A stretch of 64,000 bases of DNA from Chitinimonas viridis (GCF_030409555.1 NZ_JAUFPU010000018.1:731532-795531); one strand, 5' to 3'; positions 17,730 through 26,305 are shown, numbered from the stretch's first letter. Notes: generated by a model not told the origin, from the letters alone. A program made the numbers and translations.

Positions 17730-19190
17730 CTATTCGACACGCTGCCAGCTGCCGGTCACGGTATCCACATTGTATTTCCAGCTGAGTTGCCGACCACAAT
17801 GAGAGGTTCGCTTGTAGAAATGCTGCTGGTCAACTGCAACACCATCCACCAGCAAAGTCACTTTCAATGATGTAGAGAAGCAATCATTATTACCCAGCCT
17901 GATGCCAATTTCGTTTTGCCCAAGACGTAGCCTTTGGGCATTGACAAAGGGTAGCTGAACTGCCTTGTCCTTGAAGTTGAAAACATCGACGCCGTTGACT
18001 GACACCTCAATCCGGTCGTTGATATCGCTAAAGTCAATGGCAAAGCGATGCGGCACCGTGCCCGCAGCTTTGTAGTTCAGGGCAATGACATTTTCAATCA
18101 GATTCAGGTCGGGATAGTCAGCCATGACCAAACCAACACGATGGTGGGTATTGGGAGCAAGCGCCAGCTCTTTGAAATATTTATTTGCCTGTACATTCAC
18201 ATGCCGGGCAATATTTTCTGGATTAAAATCCATACCTATCGCCCAGGCGGTAGTCGGTGCACCACTGATGCCGTGAAACTGTATGACATTGCTGGCTGAT
18301 AGGCTGGGGTTGGAAATCTTGTTAAAGACCTCCTTCTTTTTCTGCCAGTACTCTTCGCGCGCACCTGGATTGGGTACGGTGTAAAGGTTGTCCGTATTGA
18401 TATAGTTGGCAAAGCGTGTACGCCACTCGTAACTATTTGGGCCTGGCAGGCCAAACCAACCTCTTGCCGATTCCTCATTGAAATCTTGCATGACCACAAT
18501 CTTGCCACGCACATCCTTCAGGCTGGGCAGCTCTGGCAGGTTCTTGTTCTGCCCGCTAGGAAAGATATCTCCACTACCCTGGGGGTAGCTGGCATTACGA
18601 TTGGGGGTGCTACCTTTCCAGAAATAAGGGTAATAACGTGCATTCCGCCAGTAGGTTTCATAAAACGCTTCAGTAAAATCCCTGTCCGCGGGCGTATTGC
18701 CTGTGGGCGAACCATCCGAACCATTGCCATTGGGATTGTTCATCACCATAAAGATGGTTTCACCACGATTCCTGCTCAAGAAATCGGTGGTGGCATCCAG
18801 GATTTCACTCAAATCCTTATTCAGATCATACCGACCATGGCGCAAGGCGCAGCGATTGTTCTTATGCTGGCAGCGTATATCAAACGCCCTGACACCCGCT
18901 TGTAATTGGCGCTGGATATCCATGCTCTGGGTCTTGGCGATATGAATCCAATTGAAGTCGATCACATCCCAGGTTGGCGTGTCATGCGTACCCAGTACCG
19001 ATAATTGGCTGATGGGCGTAGCATCTGGCAAACGCGACATCCAGTCTGGATTATTGCGATTGACCCCGCCATTGGATTTGTCTGAGAACCCTTCCGCCGA
19101 CAATACCGGTGCGGACATTGTTAAAGATAATGCAGCCACCATGACCAGGGGCAAACGTTGGAATGTGCTGGTGTACTTCTCTTTTTGCAT
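17730..19190 (-). CDS. Secreted phosphatidylinositol-specific phospholipase C-like protein
   Basis: This 486-residue exported protein has an N-terminal signal peptide (about residues 1-32, ending VLSAEG). The X-domain of bacterial PI-PLC follows: ISQLSVLGTHDTPTWD with the general-base His69, then QLQAGVRAFDIRC and CALRHGRYD with the acid His118, FLSRNRGETIFMVMNN and KIVVMQDFNEESARGW. The barrel ends near residue 360. An approximately 110-residue C-terminal beta-rich domain (GTVPHRFAIDFSDINDRIEV onward) is extra and may bind a surface or ligand. Such enzymes cleave PI or GPI anchors. It may be exported through the T2SS encoded downstream (inference). Confidence 0.88.
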   Translation of the reverse strand: MQKEKYTSTFQRLPLVMVAALSLTMSAPVLSAEGFSDKSNGGVNRNNPDWMSRLPDATPISQLSVLGTHDTPTWDVIDFNWIHIAKTQSMDIQRQLQAGVRAFDIRCQHKNNRCALRHGRYDLNKDLSEILDATTDFLSRNRGETIFMVMNNPNGNGSDGSPTGNTPADRDFTEAFYETYWRNARYYPYFWKGSTPNRNASYPQGSGDIFPSGQNKNLPELPSLKDVRGKIVVMQDFNEESARGWFGLPGPNSYEWRTRFANYINTDNLYTVPNPGAREEYWQKKKEVFNKISNPSLSASNVIQFHGISGAPTTAWAIGMDFNPENIARHVNVQANKYFKELALAPNTHHRVGLVMADYPDLNLIENVIALNYKAAGTVPHRFAIDFSDINDRIEVSVNGVDVFNFKDKAVQLPFVNAQRLRLGQNEIGIRLGNNDCFSTSLKVTLLVDGVAVDQQHFYKRTSHCGRQLSWKYNVDTVTGSWQRVE

Positions 19191-19362
19191 ATCGTTTCTT
19201 TACATAGATATATGGGCCTTTATTTTATTCAGCATTCAATCAGCCGGGCACTAGCAGTGTTTTGCTTGCGCGCCATGGTAATAGATGCCCGTCATCAACA
19301 CCGCTGTTGCTGGCGCTTCCAGAAACCCACCTTGCGTTGCAGTACGCCGAGACTCACCAGGC

Positions 19363-20184
19363 TCAGTCATGCCCCAGCACCAGAAAACCCGCCTGCAGCC
19401 AACCGCGTAGCCAGATGGGGGCCAGGCTGTGGATCGCCTCACCAAGCTGGTCGGCCGTCGCCGCCAGCGCTTGCGCCAGCGTGCCATCAGCCTGTGCCAA
19501 CCGGCTCAGCAGTGCGTACTGGGCTGGCTGCAGGCTAAAGATGCCCAGCCGGTAATGGGTACGCACCAGGGCCAGGTAAACCTGCTGTGCCAAGGGGAAA
19601 ACAGGGTCATGTCCATCGGCTACCTGCTGGTAGTAAGCACCGACCGGAAATCGGTACTGCCGCAAAGCCAGGCAGGGCTGCAGCCGCAGCGCGGGGTGAT
19701 CCTGCTGCGCCAGCGTTGCATAGCCCTGCTCCTCGGCGCCGGGGGCATCGAACAGGCTGTATAGCGTCCACTCGAAATCCGCCAGGTCCACCATGAAGTC
19801 TATCCAGGCTTCTGGTTGGGCGGCGTGGGCATCGGGCCGGTTCTGCTGCAGGTAGTCGGCAAACCCTGCCCCCAGGTGGGCCAAGGTAGGGCTGCAGGAA
19901 GGGTGGGCACGCAGGTACTCGCAGGCGAAGTCGCGGAACAGCTCTGACCCCAGTGCGTGGGCCAGTGCCTTGAACTGGCCCTGCATGCACTGCAGCAGGC
20001 GCGCAAAGTAGGCGCGCTGGTAGATGGCCAGGTGCTGTGCCGGGTCCAGCAGGCCGGTGGCCGCGATATAGCGTTCTATCAAGCCGTGATCCGGCCCCTC
20101 GGCTTGTTGCAGCAAGGCGGACTGCATGAATTGCTGCAGTTGGGCCAACGCCAGCGGCGCCACGTCGGCGCGACCATCACGCAT
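19363..20184 (-). CDS. DUF2063 family protein (HvfC/BufC-like MNIO partner)
   Basis: This 273-residue protein is the last gene of the operon. Residues about 12-110 form the DUF2063 helical domain (LALAQLQQFMQSALL, AIYQRAYFARLLQCMQGQFKAL, ELFRDFACEYLRAHPS). This is the domain that partners DUF692 enzymes in bufferin-type clusters, where it is thought to present the precursor peptide. The C-terminal half is alpha/beta (FMVDLADFEWTLYSLFDA, VYLALVRTHYRLGIFSL). Its start overlaps the MNIO stop by 8 bp, so translation is coupled. The assigned role is established for relatives and inferred here. Confidence 0.85.
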   Translation of the reverse strand: MRDGRADVAPLALAQLQQFMQSALLQQAEGPDHGLIERYIAATGLLDPAQHLAIYQRAYFARLLQCMQGQFKALAHALGSELFRDFACEYLRAHPSCSPTLAHLGAGFADYLQQNRPDAHAAQPEAWIDFMVDLADFEWTLYSLFDAPGAEEQGYATLAQQDHPALRLQPCLALRQYRFPVGAYYQQVADGHDPVFPLAQQVYLALVRTHYRLGIFSLQPAQYALLSRLAQADGTLAQALAATADQLGEAIHSLAPIWLRGWLQAGFLVLGHD

Positions 20185-21154
20185 CCTGGCGCTCCTGCTC
20201 CGTCATCGCCATCTGTCGTGCTTCTGCCATCAGGGGCGCAACCATGAAATCCACTGGGGTGGAAACCGCTTCTGCGGCATCCACCCTGCCCACATCGGCC
20301 GCCGCCCAGTGGTTGACCTGCTGCCCCTGCATGAAGCCTTTGGCCTTGTGCAGCTCGGCCAGGCAGGTATCGAAATCCGGGATATTGCCGTCCCACTCCA
20401 GCAGGATGGCCGCCGCCGGGCTGCGCCGCCAGACCTGCTGGAACAACTGCCAGACGGCGGCCGCCACCGGGCGGTCATGGGTGTCGATGATATGGCTGCC
20501 GCAGTGCTGATGCCCTGCGAGATGCAGCTGCACGATGGCCTCGTGCGGGAGGGCCTTTAGGTAGTCTTGTGGGTCCTGCCCGGCGTTGTAACAGCTGACA
20601 TAGCAGTTGTTGACATCGAACAGCAGCCTGCAGCCTGTCTGGACCACCAACTCGGCCAGGAAGGCCGGTTCGGTCCAGCTTGATTGCGTATAGCTCAGGT
20701 AGCTGCTGGGGTTCTCCAGCACCAGCGGTCGCTCCAGCACCGCCTGGACTATGCGTATGCGCTCGGCCACATGCTGCAGGGTCTCGTCGGTCAGGGGCAG
20801 GGGCAGCAGATCGTGGGTGTGTTTGCCCTGTATCCCGGTCCAGCACAGGTGGTCGCTGATCCACTTCGGCTGTATCTCATCGGCCAGGGCTTTCAAGGCC
20901 TGCAGGTAGCGGAAATCCAGCGGATCGCTGCTGCCTATCGACATGGACACCCCATGCATGACCAGCGGGTAGCGCTCGGCCACCTGCCGCAGCACCTGGC
21001 GCGGCCGGCCGGCCGAGAACATGAAGTTCTCCGAGATCACCTCGAACCAATCCACAGCGGGCCAATGCTTGAGGATGTGCTCGACATGGACATGGCGCAG
21101 GCCCAGGCCCAAGCCCAGCCGTGGCCAGTTGTCGCCAGGATGTGGGGCGTGCAT
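20177..21154 (-). CDS. DUF692 multinuclear non-heme iron oxidase (MNIO, BufB/MbnB-like)
   Basis: This 325-residue TIM-barrel enzyme begins MHAPHPGDNWPRLGLGLGLR. Family sequences with metal-ligand residues appear in order: FEVISENFM, LVMHGVSMSIGSSDP, KWISDHLCWTG, LVLENPSSYLSY, LFDVNNCYVSCYNAG, IVQLHLAGHQ and AILLEWDGNIPD. MNIOs use two or three irons and oxygen to convert cysteines of ribosomal peptides to oxazolone/thioamide, thiooxazole or related groups. It starts 2 bases after the stop of the cysteine-rich gene and overlaps the DUF2063 gene, the arrangement expected of a peptide-modifying pair. Confidence 0.92.
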   Translation of the reverse strand: MHAPHPGDNWPRLGLGLGLRHVHVEHILKHWPAVDWFEVISENFMFSAGRPRQVLRQVAERYPLVMHGVSMSIGSSDPLDFRYLQALKALADEIQPKWISDHLCWTGIQGKHTHDLLPLPLTDETLQHVAERIRIVQAVLERPLVLENPSSYLSYTQSSWTEPAFLAELVVQTGCRLLFDVNNCYVSCYNAGQDPQDYLKALPHEAIVQLHLAGHQHCGSHIIDTHDRPVAAAVWQLFQQVWRRSPAAAILLEWDGNIPDFDTCLAELHKAKGFMQGQQVNHWAAADVGRVDAAEAVSTPVDFMVAPLMAEARQMAMTEQERQDA

Positions 21155-21156
21155 GC

Positions 21157-21630
21157 TCAGATGCAGCTACCGCCGCCGCTCATGCCACTGGCGCCGCAGG
21201 CGACGTAATCGGGATCGAAATTGGCATCCAGCCAGGCGGCCGTGGGGCCTACTGGCGATGGCGAGGGCAGCACCTGGCGCTTGGCATCCTTCATGCGCTG
21301 CTCGAACAGGGCGCGGGCGCGCAGCCATACGCTCTGGCCCTGGTTGGGGCCATTGGTGGAGAAGCGCTCGGCATTGATGGGCACGGCGCAGGACCCCAGC
21401 CAGGCACAGGGATTCTCGCCGGGGTGGTTCTGCTCTTCGCCCGTGCCATAGAGGCCGCAGCCACCCTGGCCTCGGCAGTTGTTGAGGGTGTGGCAGGAGT
21501 GGGCGGCGGCAGTGGCGCAAACACCGCTGCCGGCGCAGCTATTGGTACCCAGCCTGTCATGTCCTTTGCAGGCATTGAGGCCCATGCAGGCATGCAGTTC
21601 ACGGGGCTGCTTGATCACGGGTGAAGTCAT
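21157..21630 (-). CDS. Cysteine-rich protein, candidate MNIO substrate (RiPP precursor-like)
   Basis: This 157-residue protein starts MTSPVIKQPRELHACMG, with GAGAG 6 bases upstream; the frame also extends to 21675. It has eleven cysteines, at 15, 21, 32, 38, 46, 52, 58, 75, 81, 145 and 156. Five pairs have exactly five residues between them (15-21, 32-38, 46-52, 52-58, 75-81), often as C-x-G-x-N/G-x-C. Residues 85-125 are cysteine-free (PINAERFSTNGPNQG, SVWLRARALFEQRM). The tail is glycine-rich and ends GGGSCI. There is no Sec signal peptide, unlike classic bufferins. The substrate role is inferred from coupling to the MNIO gene. Confidence 0.8.
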   Translation of the reverse strand: MTSPVIKQPRELHACMGLNACKGHDRLGTNSCAGSGVCATAAAHSCHTLNNCRGQGGCGLYGTGEEQNHPGENPCAWLGSCAVPINAERFSTNGPNQGQSVWLRARALFEQRMKDAKRQVLPSPSPVGPTAAWLDANFDPDYVACGASGMSGGGSCI

Positions 21631-21714
21631 GGCATCTCTCGCTACGCATAGGATGGCGGTCGGCAAACCCGCCATCGGTCGTTGAACACAGGCATCAACA
21701 GGCCAAGCTGCTGC

Positions 21715-22983
21715 CTAGAAACGCACGATGCCGTCCGGCCCGACATTCACGTCGGGCAGGTCGCGTATGCGCCCCAGGATATTGCTGTCCAGCCCCAGGC
21801 TGGCGGGTACGGCCAGGCACAGGTCTATCAGCTCCTGCTTGGCGGTGGCCAAGCTGTTGAACTGATAGTTCTCGAAGGTCGGGGCCAGCACCTGGCCCGC
21901 CTGGTTGTTCAGGTACTGGTAGCGCATGCCCCCCAGTATCTTGTCGAGTATGAAGATCATGCCCTTGTGCATGCCCACGTAGAACAGCGATTCCTGCGCT
22001 TCGCCATCCAAGCGGTAGGCGGTTTCAGTCAGCAGGAACAAATAGGAGTACACAGCATTGGCCAGATCGACCAGGGGCAGGAAAGGGGCGGGATAGCCGG
22101 CACGGGTGGGGTTGACCGGAAAGGGCTGGATGATGAGGCTGAGGTCGCTGGCGCTGAAGCTGTTGATCTCCTGCCGCAATGCATCGTACTTGTACCAGTG
22201 CGATACCTCGTTGCGCTCGGGGTCGTCGCGCTTGTGGCTGGGGTCGTTGGTATAGCCCTCGCCCTGCAGCATGATGGCGTGGATGGCCATCTTGGCATCG
22301 TGCTTGCAGCGTATGCGCCGCAGGTGGCCGCTATCCTTGTTATTGGGATACTGGGCCTGCTCTGCCCCGCGCTTGACCGGATTGAACGGGTCTTCCGGCT
22401 GCTGGATGTAATAGGCGTCCTTGGGGTAGACGGTGTCGACATTGTTGGGCGAGTAATAGCCCCGGTGCGCTGCCAGTTGCTCATCGCCATGGCCATAGTC
22501 CTCGTCGCTGGTCTGGTCTAGCAGTTCGACGATATAGCGATAGAACTGGCCGATGGAATCCCAGTTGTCGCTCTGCGGCGGCGCGCCCTCGGCCTCGGGT
22601 ACCTCGATGACCTTGAACTGGTCGAGCTGGTGCGCCGACAAGGGCTCCAAGCCCACGGCAAAGCCGGCCTTGTGGTGAGGCAGATTGGTCGGGTAGGCGC
22701 CGGGCGAGCGGCAGTACAGCTTGGGCTCGCCGCCCAGGCTACGCAGGATATTGCAGCTCAGCGACATATGCAGCATCTCTTCCACCGCCACACTCATCAG
22801 CAGACCGCCCGCCTTGTTGGCGAAGGTGGCCAGCGCCCGTCCATTGGGCAGGCTATCGGTATCCTGCGGCTGACGCTGTATGGAATAGTAGGTGTAGAGA
22901 TAGATCGGGATGGTGGACAGCTCGATCTCGATGGCAGTCTGCAGATGCGTGTACAGCGCCTTGCGCAGTTCGGGGCTCATCAT
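21715..22983 (-). CDS. Ferritin-like domain protein (VioB-type)
   Basis: This 422-residue protein begins MMSPELRKALYTHLQTAIEI; the second ATG (22980) fits the AAGG site slightly better. The N-terminal four-helix bundle matches the ferritin-like domain also found in VioB-type iminophenylpyruvate dimer synthases: EIELSTIPIYLYTYYSI (helix A glutamate), then VAVEEMLHMSLSCNILRSLG with the E-x-x-H iron motif. The rest is helical with VTAPxP-like loops and SHWYKYDALRQEI. It is the first gene of the minus-strand operon, 84 bp before the cysteine-rich gene. It could supply iron oxidation chemistry to the MNIO pathway (inference). Confidence 0.85.
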   Translation of the reverse strand: MMSPELRKALYTHLQTAIEIELSTIPIYLYTYYSIQRQPQDTDSLPNGRALATFANKAGGLLMSVAVEEMLHMSLSCNILRSLGGEPKLYCRSPGAYPTNLPHHKAGFAVGLEPLSAHQLDQFKVIEVPEAEGAPPQSDNWDSIGQFYRYIVELLDQTSDEDYGHGDEQLAAHRGYYSPNNVDTVYPKDAYYIQQPEDPFNPVKRGAEQAQYPNNKDSGHLRRIRCKHDAKMAIHAIMLQGEGYTNDPSHKRDDPERNEVSHWYKYDALRQEINSFSASDLSLIIQPFPVNPTRAGYPAPFLPLVDLANAVYSYLFLLTETAYRLDGEAQESLFYVGMHKGMIFILDKILGGMRYQYLNNQAGQVLAPTFENYQFNSLATAKQELIDLCLAVPASLGLDSNILGRIRDLPDVNVGPDGIVRF

Positions 22984-23210
22984 GGCCTTGCATTCCCAAG
23001 CGGAGATTCATCGGAAAACCGGCCCCGGCAAGGCGCACTCAGCCCATGCTGTCCATTGCAGCAACACAGCCGGGTCTGTGTTGCCTGCTGGAGCATAGAA
23101 AACAGCAAACCGGAAAAAATCATCCATATGGGGGAAGCGGCAAGCGGCGTGGTGCATGAAACTAGGCGGCGTGCATCAGCTACACGCGCCGCCTTTCATT
23201 CACGGCGCTA

Positions 23211-23322
23211 AGAGCGGCTAACAAAACCCAGCGTAGCGGTTCTGGCTAGGCGCGCGCCGCAGACAGTACGTGGGTACGGCAAGCTCGCACAACAACGCCA
23301 GAAGGGTTTTGTTAGCGGCTCT
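23211..23322. repeat. Interspersed repeat family 1, full copy with terminal inverted repeats
   Basis: This 112-bp element has 19-bp terminal inverted repeats (23211-23229 and 23304-23322; CGGCTAACAAAACCC against GGGTTTTGTTAGCGG) with one mismatch. A related copy is at 55818-55931, and a half copy is at 17684-17729. It lies upstream of the protease-nuclease gene. It is too short to encode a transposase, so it is a MITE/REP-like element or a bidirectional hairpin. Confidence 0.8.
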
Positions 23323-23396
23323 AAGCTGCTAAGACTGCTAATCACGGCCGCCAGTGCAGCGGCCCAACATCGATCGTATCCAGGAGACAGGAAAAC

Positions 23397-25310
23397 ATGG
23401 CCCGCAAAACCGCCGCTGGCAAAGCCCAGCCCGCCAGCCCCAAGAGCACCGAGATAGACCGTATCAAGCGCTTTATCCGGGCCAAGGGCGAACAGATGCT
23501 GGAGCACCGCAATGTCACCAGCCTCGGCATAGGCTACAAGGAAGAGGCCGGCAAACCAGGCAAGACATTGGCCCTGCAGTTCACCGTCGAGCGCAAGGTG
23601 GCGCTGGAATCGCTGGAGGCAGTGCATGGCGCGCCCATACCTGCCAGCTATGAGTTCGAGGGCATGGCCATCCCCACCGATGTGATACAGCGTAGCTACA
23701 AGCCCTCTTATATCCAGGTGGCACTGGAGGCCAAGTCGCCGCGCAAGTCGCGCTTGGATCCGGTACTGGGCGGCATCAGCATCTCCCATATCGAACTTAG
23801 CGCCGGCACCTTGGGCGCCGTAGTGCAGGATGCCGCCAGCGGGGAGGTGCTGCTGCTGTCGAACTGGCATGTGCTTTGCGGCGCCAACGGCAAGGAAGGC
23901 GACACCATCGTCCAGCCCGGCCCCTTTGACGACAGCCAGGTGCAGCGCAACAAGCTGGGCGTGCTCAGGCGCTCGCACCTGGGCCTAGCTGGCGATTGTG
24001 CCGTGGCCTCGCTGGCCGGCCGCAAGGTCGACACCACGGTGCTGGAGCTGGGCGTGGCCATAGAGAGCGTGGGCAAGCCCGAGCTGGGCGACCTGGTGGT
24101 CAAGTCGGGGCGTACCACGGGGGTGACCTATGGCGAGGTGACCCGCATCGAAACCCTGGTCAAGATGCCCTATGAGGGGATGGGCATCGTCAATATCTCC
24201 GGCTTCGAGATCGGCCCGTCTGCCGACCATCCGGCCGACGGTGACGAAATATCCAAGGGGGGTGACTCGGGCGCCGCCTGGCTGGCCGCCAACCCCAAGA
24301 CCGGCAAGCCGACCTCGGTCATGCTGGGCCTGCATTTTGGCGGCGACGTGCAGGGCAGCGATGGCGAGTTCGCCTTGGCCTGTAGTGCCCCGGCCGTGTT
24401 CCAGAAACTGGAGATCACACCGCTGGACAAGACCGTCCGCACCAAGCCGGGCAAGCCACCCAAGGCCGGCAAGTCCTTGTTGCAGACCGGCTTTCAGACG
24501 GGGTTCCTGGACTTCGAGGTTGCCCTGCCCACCTTCAGCGGCAAGCTGGCCAAAGACCTGATCGGGCTGGATGACACTGACCGCATCGACTACTGCCACT
24601 ACAGTGTGTGGCTGTCCAAATCGCGCAAGCTGGCCCGCTGCGTGGCCTGGAATATCGACGGCAACAGCAAGAAATCACTGAGCCGCAAAGGCATCGCCTT
24701 TAGCAAGGACACCCGTGGCGAGCTGGAGGACTATCAACTGGGGGACGAGCTCTATGCCAGCAACGACCTGGACCGGGGCCATGTGGCCCGCCGCGACGAC
24801 CTGGTCTGGGGTGATATGGCGGAAGCCCAGCAGGCCAATATCGACAGCTTCTACTTCAGCAATATGACCCCCCAGCACAAGGCCTTCAACCAGGCTTCGC
24901 TCAAGGGCAAGTGGGGCGAACTGGAAGACGCCATTCTGGACGAGGTGGTGGTCAAGGACCTGAAGGTCAGCCTCTGGGGTGGCCCGATACTGGATGAAGA
25001 CGACCGCCCCTATCGCGGCACCCAGCTACCCGACGAATTCTGGAAGGTAGTGTTCTTTACCGACGACGCCGACGGCAGCCACAAGGCCAGGGCCTTTATC
25101 CTCAGCCAGAAGGATCTGCTGGGCAAGCTCAAGCCCGAGGCCCTAGAGCTGGAGATGTTCCGCTGGTACCAGGTGCCCCTGGCCACGGTGGAGGCCCGTT
25201 GTGGTTTCAAGTTTGACGCCGCTATCAAGCGCTACGACGCCGCCACGACGCAAGGTCTGGGCAGCACCGGCGCCAGGCTGGTGGAGCCAGGCCGCTTCTT
25301 TGAAATCTGA
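23397..25310 (+). CDS. Trypsin-like serine protease fused to a DNA/RNA non-specific endonuclease
   Basis: This 637-residue protein starts MARKTAAGKAQPASPKSTEI, with GGAG upstream. The N-terminal part (about 130-335) is a chymotrypsin-fold protease: His158 (LLSNWHVLCG), a candidate Asp200 (AGDCAVASL) and Ser291 (ISKGGDSGAAWL). The C-terminal part (about 375-637) is a beta-beta-alpha-metal nuclease with the DRGH motif at 459-462 (LDRGHVARRDDLVWG) and the following SNMTPQHKAFN, whose Asn binds Mg. No Sec signal is visible. Such protease-nuclease fusions suggest an autocleaved or proteolysis-triggered nuclease. It is preceded by a family-1 repeat and by the MNIO operon on the other strand. Confidence 0.88.
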   Translation: MARKTAAGKAQPASPKSTEIDRIKRFIRAKGEQMLEHRNVTSLGIGYKEEAGKPGKTLALQFTVERKVALESLEAVHGAPIPASYEFEGMAIPTDVIQRSYKPSYIQVALEAKSPRKSRLDPVLGGISISHIELSAGTLGAVVQDAASGEVLLLSNWHVLCGANGKEGDTIVQPGPFDDSQVQRNKLGVLRRSHLGLAGDCAVASLAGRKVDTTVLELGVAIESVGKPELGDLVVKSGRTTGVTYGEVTRIETLVKMPYEGMGIVNISGFEIGPSADHPADGDEISKGGDSGAAWLAANPKTGKPTSVMLGLHFGGDVQGSDGEFALACSAPAVFQKLEITPLDKTVRTKPGKPPKAGKSLLQTGFQTGFLDFEVALPTFSGKLAKDLIGLDDTDRIDYCHYSVWLSKSRKLARCVAWNIDGNSKKSLSRKGIAFSKDTRGELEDYQLGDELYASNDLDRGHVARRDDLVWGDMAEAQQANIDSFYFSNMTPQHKAFNQASLKGKWGELEDAILDEVVVKDLKVSLWGGPILDEDDRPYRGTQLPDEFWKVVFFTDDADGSHKARAFILSQKDLLGKLKPEALELEMFRWYQVPLATVEARCGFKFDAAIKRYDAATTQGLGSTGARLVEPGRFFEI

Positions 25311-25357
25311 TGCAGCACTGAGTGCCTGAAGGCAGCTGCCGGACGCTCGCCCCAAAA

Positions 25358-25397
25358 CCAGACAAGGCAGGCGCAAAGTTGCCTATAGCCTGTCTGG
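25358..25397. terminator. Hairpin between convergent genes
   Basis: CCAGACA (25358-25364) pairs with TGTCTGG (25391-25397), with further internal pairing (GGC/GCC). It lies between the 3' ends of the nuclease fusion gene and the Crp-like gene. There is no long T-run, so its role as a shared terminator is tentative. Confidence 0.35.
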
Positions 25398-25415
25398 TCG
25401 GGGGACGCCGGCCAG

Positions 25416-26177
25416 TTAGCTCTCGGGCCGCCCCACGATAGCCTGGGCCCCTGGCAACTTGTCGGGCCGCCTGCTGTGCCCGGTTGGACAACGCGCCTGC
25501 AGCAAGCCATAGCACTCGCAGGCGTAGGCCTCCAGGCCCTCGGTATCGAGCAGTGCGACGTGTCCACGGGAGTAGCCGATCAGCCCAGCATCCTGCAGCT
25601 TGGCTGCCGCCGCCGACACACCTACCCGGCGGACGCCCAGAATGCGGGCCAGGAAGGCCTGGGTCATATAGAAGCGCTCAGTCTCTGCGCGGTCACGCGT
25701 TGTCAGCAGCCACCGCGCCAGGCGGGCTTCAACCGTATGGAAGCGATTGCAGATAACCGCCTGTGCCATCTGTCCCATCAACGCATCATTGAACTGCAGT
25801 AGTTCTGGATTCCATGAGCCATGCGACTTGAATTCCTTGCGCATGCGGGCAGCCGGTATGCGCGCCGCCATGCCAGCAACCTGCACCACGGCATGGAACT
25901 GCGACACCGCATCGCCCAGCGCAGCGGCGCCACCGATCACGCCTTCACGGCCAACAGCGGCGACTTCAACTGTGCGCAACGGCCCCAGCGTGCCCAGTAG
26001 GGACACCACGCTGCCGTAGGGAAAATATACCTGGGCGATCTCGGTGCCAGGCTCATACAGCACCTGTCCATACGCCAGCGAAACGGGTTCGAGGTGTGCG
26101 GAGAGCCGAAGAATGTTAGGCGGGGGTAGGCTATCGAGCAGCCAATTTTGTGTGGGAGTAGGGAGTGTGTGCTGCAT
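25416..26177 (-). CDS. Crp/Fnr-family transcriptional regulator
   Basis: This 253-residue regulator begins MQHTLPTPTQNWLLDSLPPP. The cyclic-nucleotide-binding-like beta-roll (about 20-120) includes GQVLYEPGTEIAQVYFPYGSV and VGREGVIGG. A winged helix-turn-helix (about 165-225) includes TQAFLARILGVRRVGVSAAAAKLQ. No FNR-type N-terminal cysteine cluster is present and the cAMP contact residues of true Crp are not conserved, so it belongs to the large group of Crp-like proteins with unknown signals. Two related palindromes lie 110-190 bp upstream and may be its own sites. Confidence 0.9.
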   Translation of the reverse strand: MQHTLPTPTQNWLLDSLPPPNILRLSAHLEPVSLAYGQVLYEPGTEIAQVYFPYGSVVSLLGTLGPLRTVEVAAVGREGVIGGAAALGDAVSQFHAVVQVAGMAARIPAARMRKEFKSHGSWNPELLQFNDALMGQMAQAVICNRFHTVEARLARWLLTTRDRAETERFYMTQAFLARILGVRRVGVSAAAAKLQDAGLIGYSRGHVALLDTEGLEAYACECYGLLQARCPTGHSRRPDKLPGAQAIVGRPES

Positions 26178-26287
26178 GACTTTGCGGGTGGGAATTGTTG
26201 CCCCGCTCTATCGAACCTGACCAGGCTTGAACGTGGATGTTGATCAAGTATAGGTCACCACACAAAATCAATGCAAATCAATAGCTT

Positions 26288-26305
26288 ATGTTCCATAACG
26301 AACAT
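26288..26305. promoter_or_regulatory. Palindromic site, copy 1 (candidate Crp/Fnr-like operator)
   Basis: ATGTTC (26288-26293) and GAACAT (26300-26305) form a perfect 6-bp dyad with a 6-bp centre. It is 111 bp upstream of the Crp-like ATG. A near copy starting with the same ATGTTCCATA lies 64 bp further away. Confidence 0.45.
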
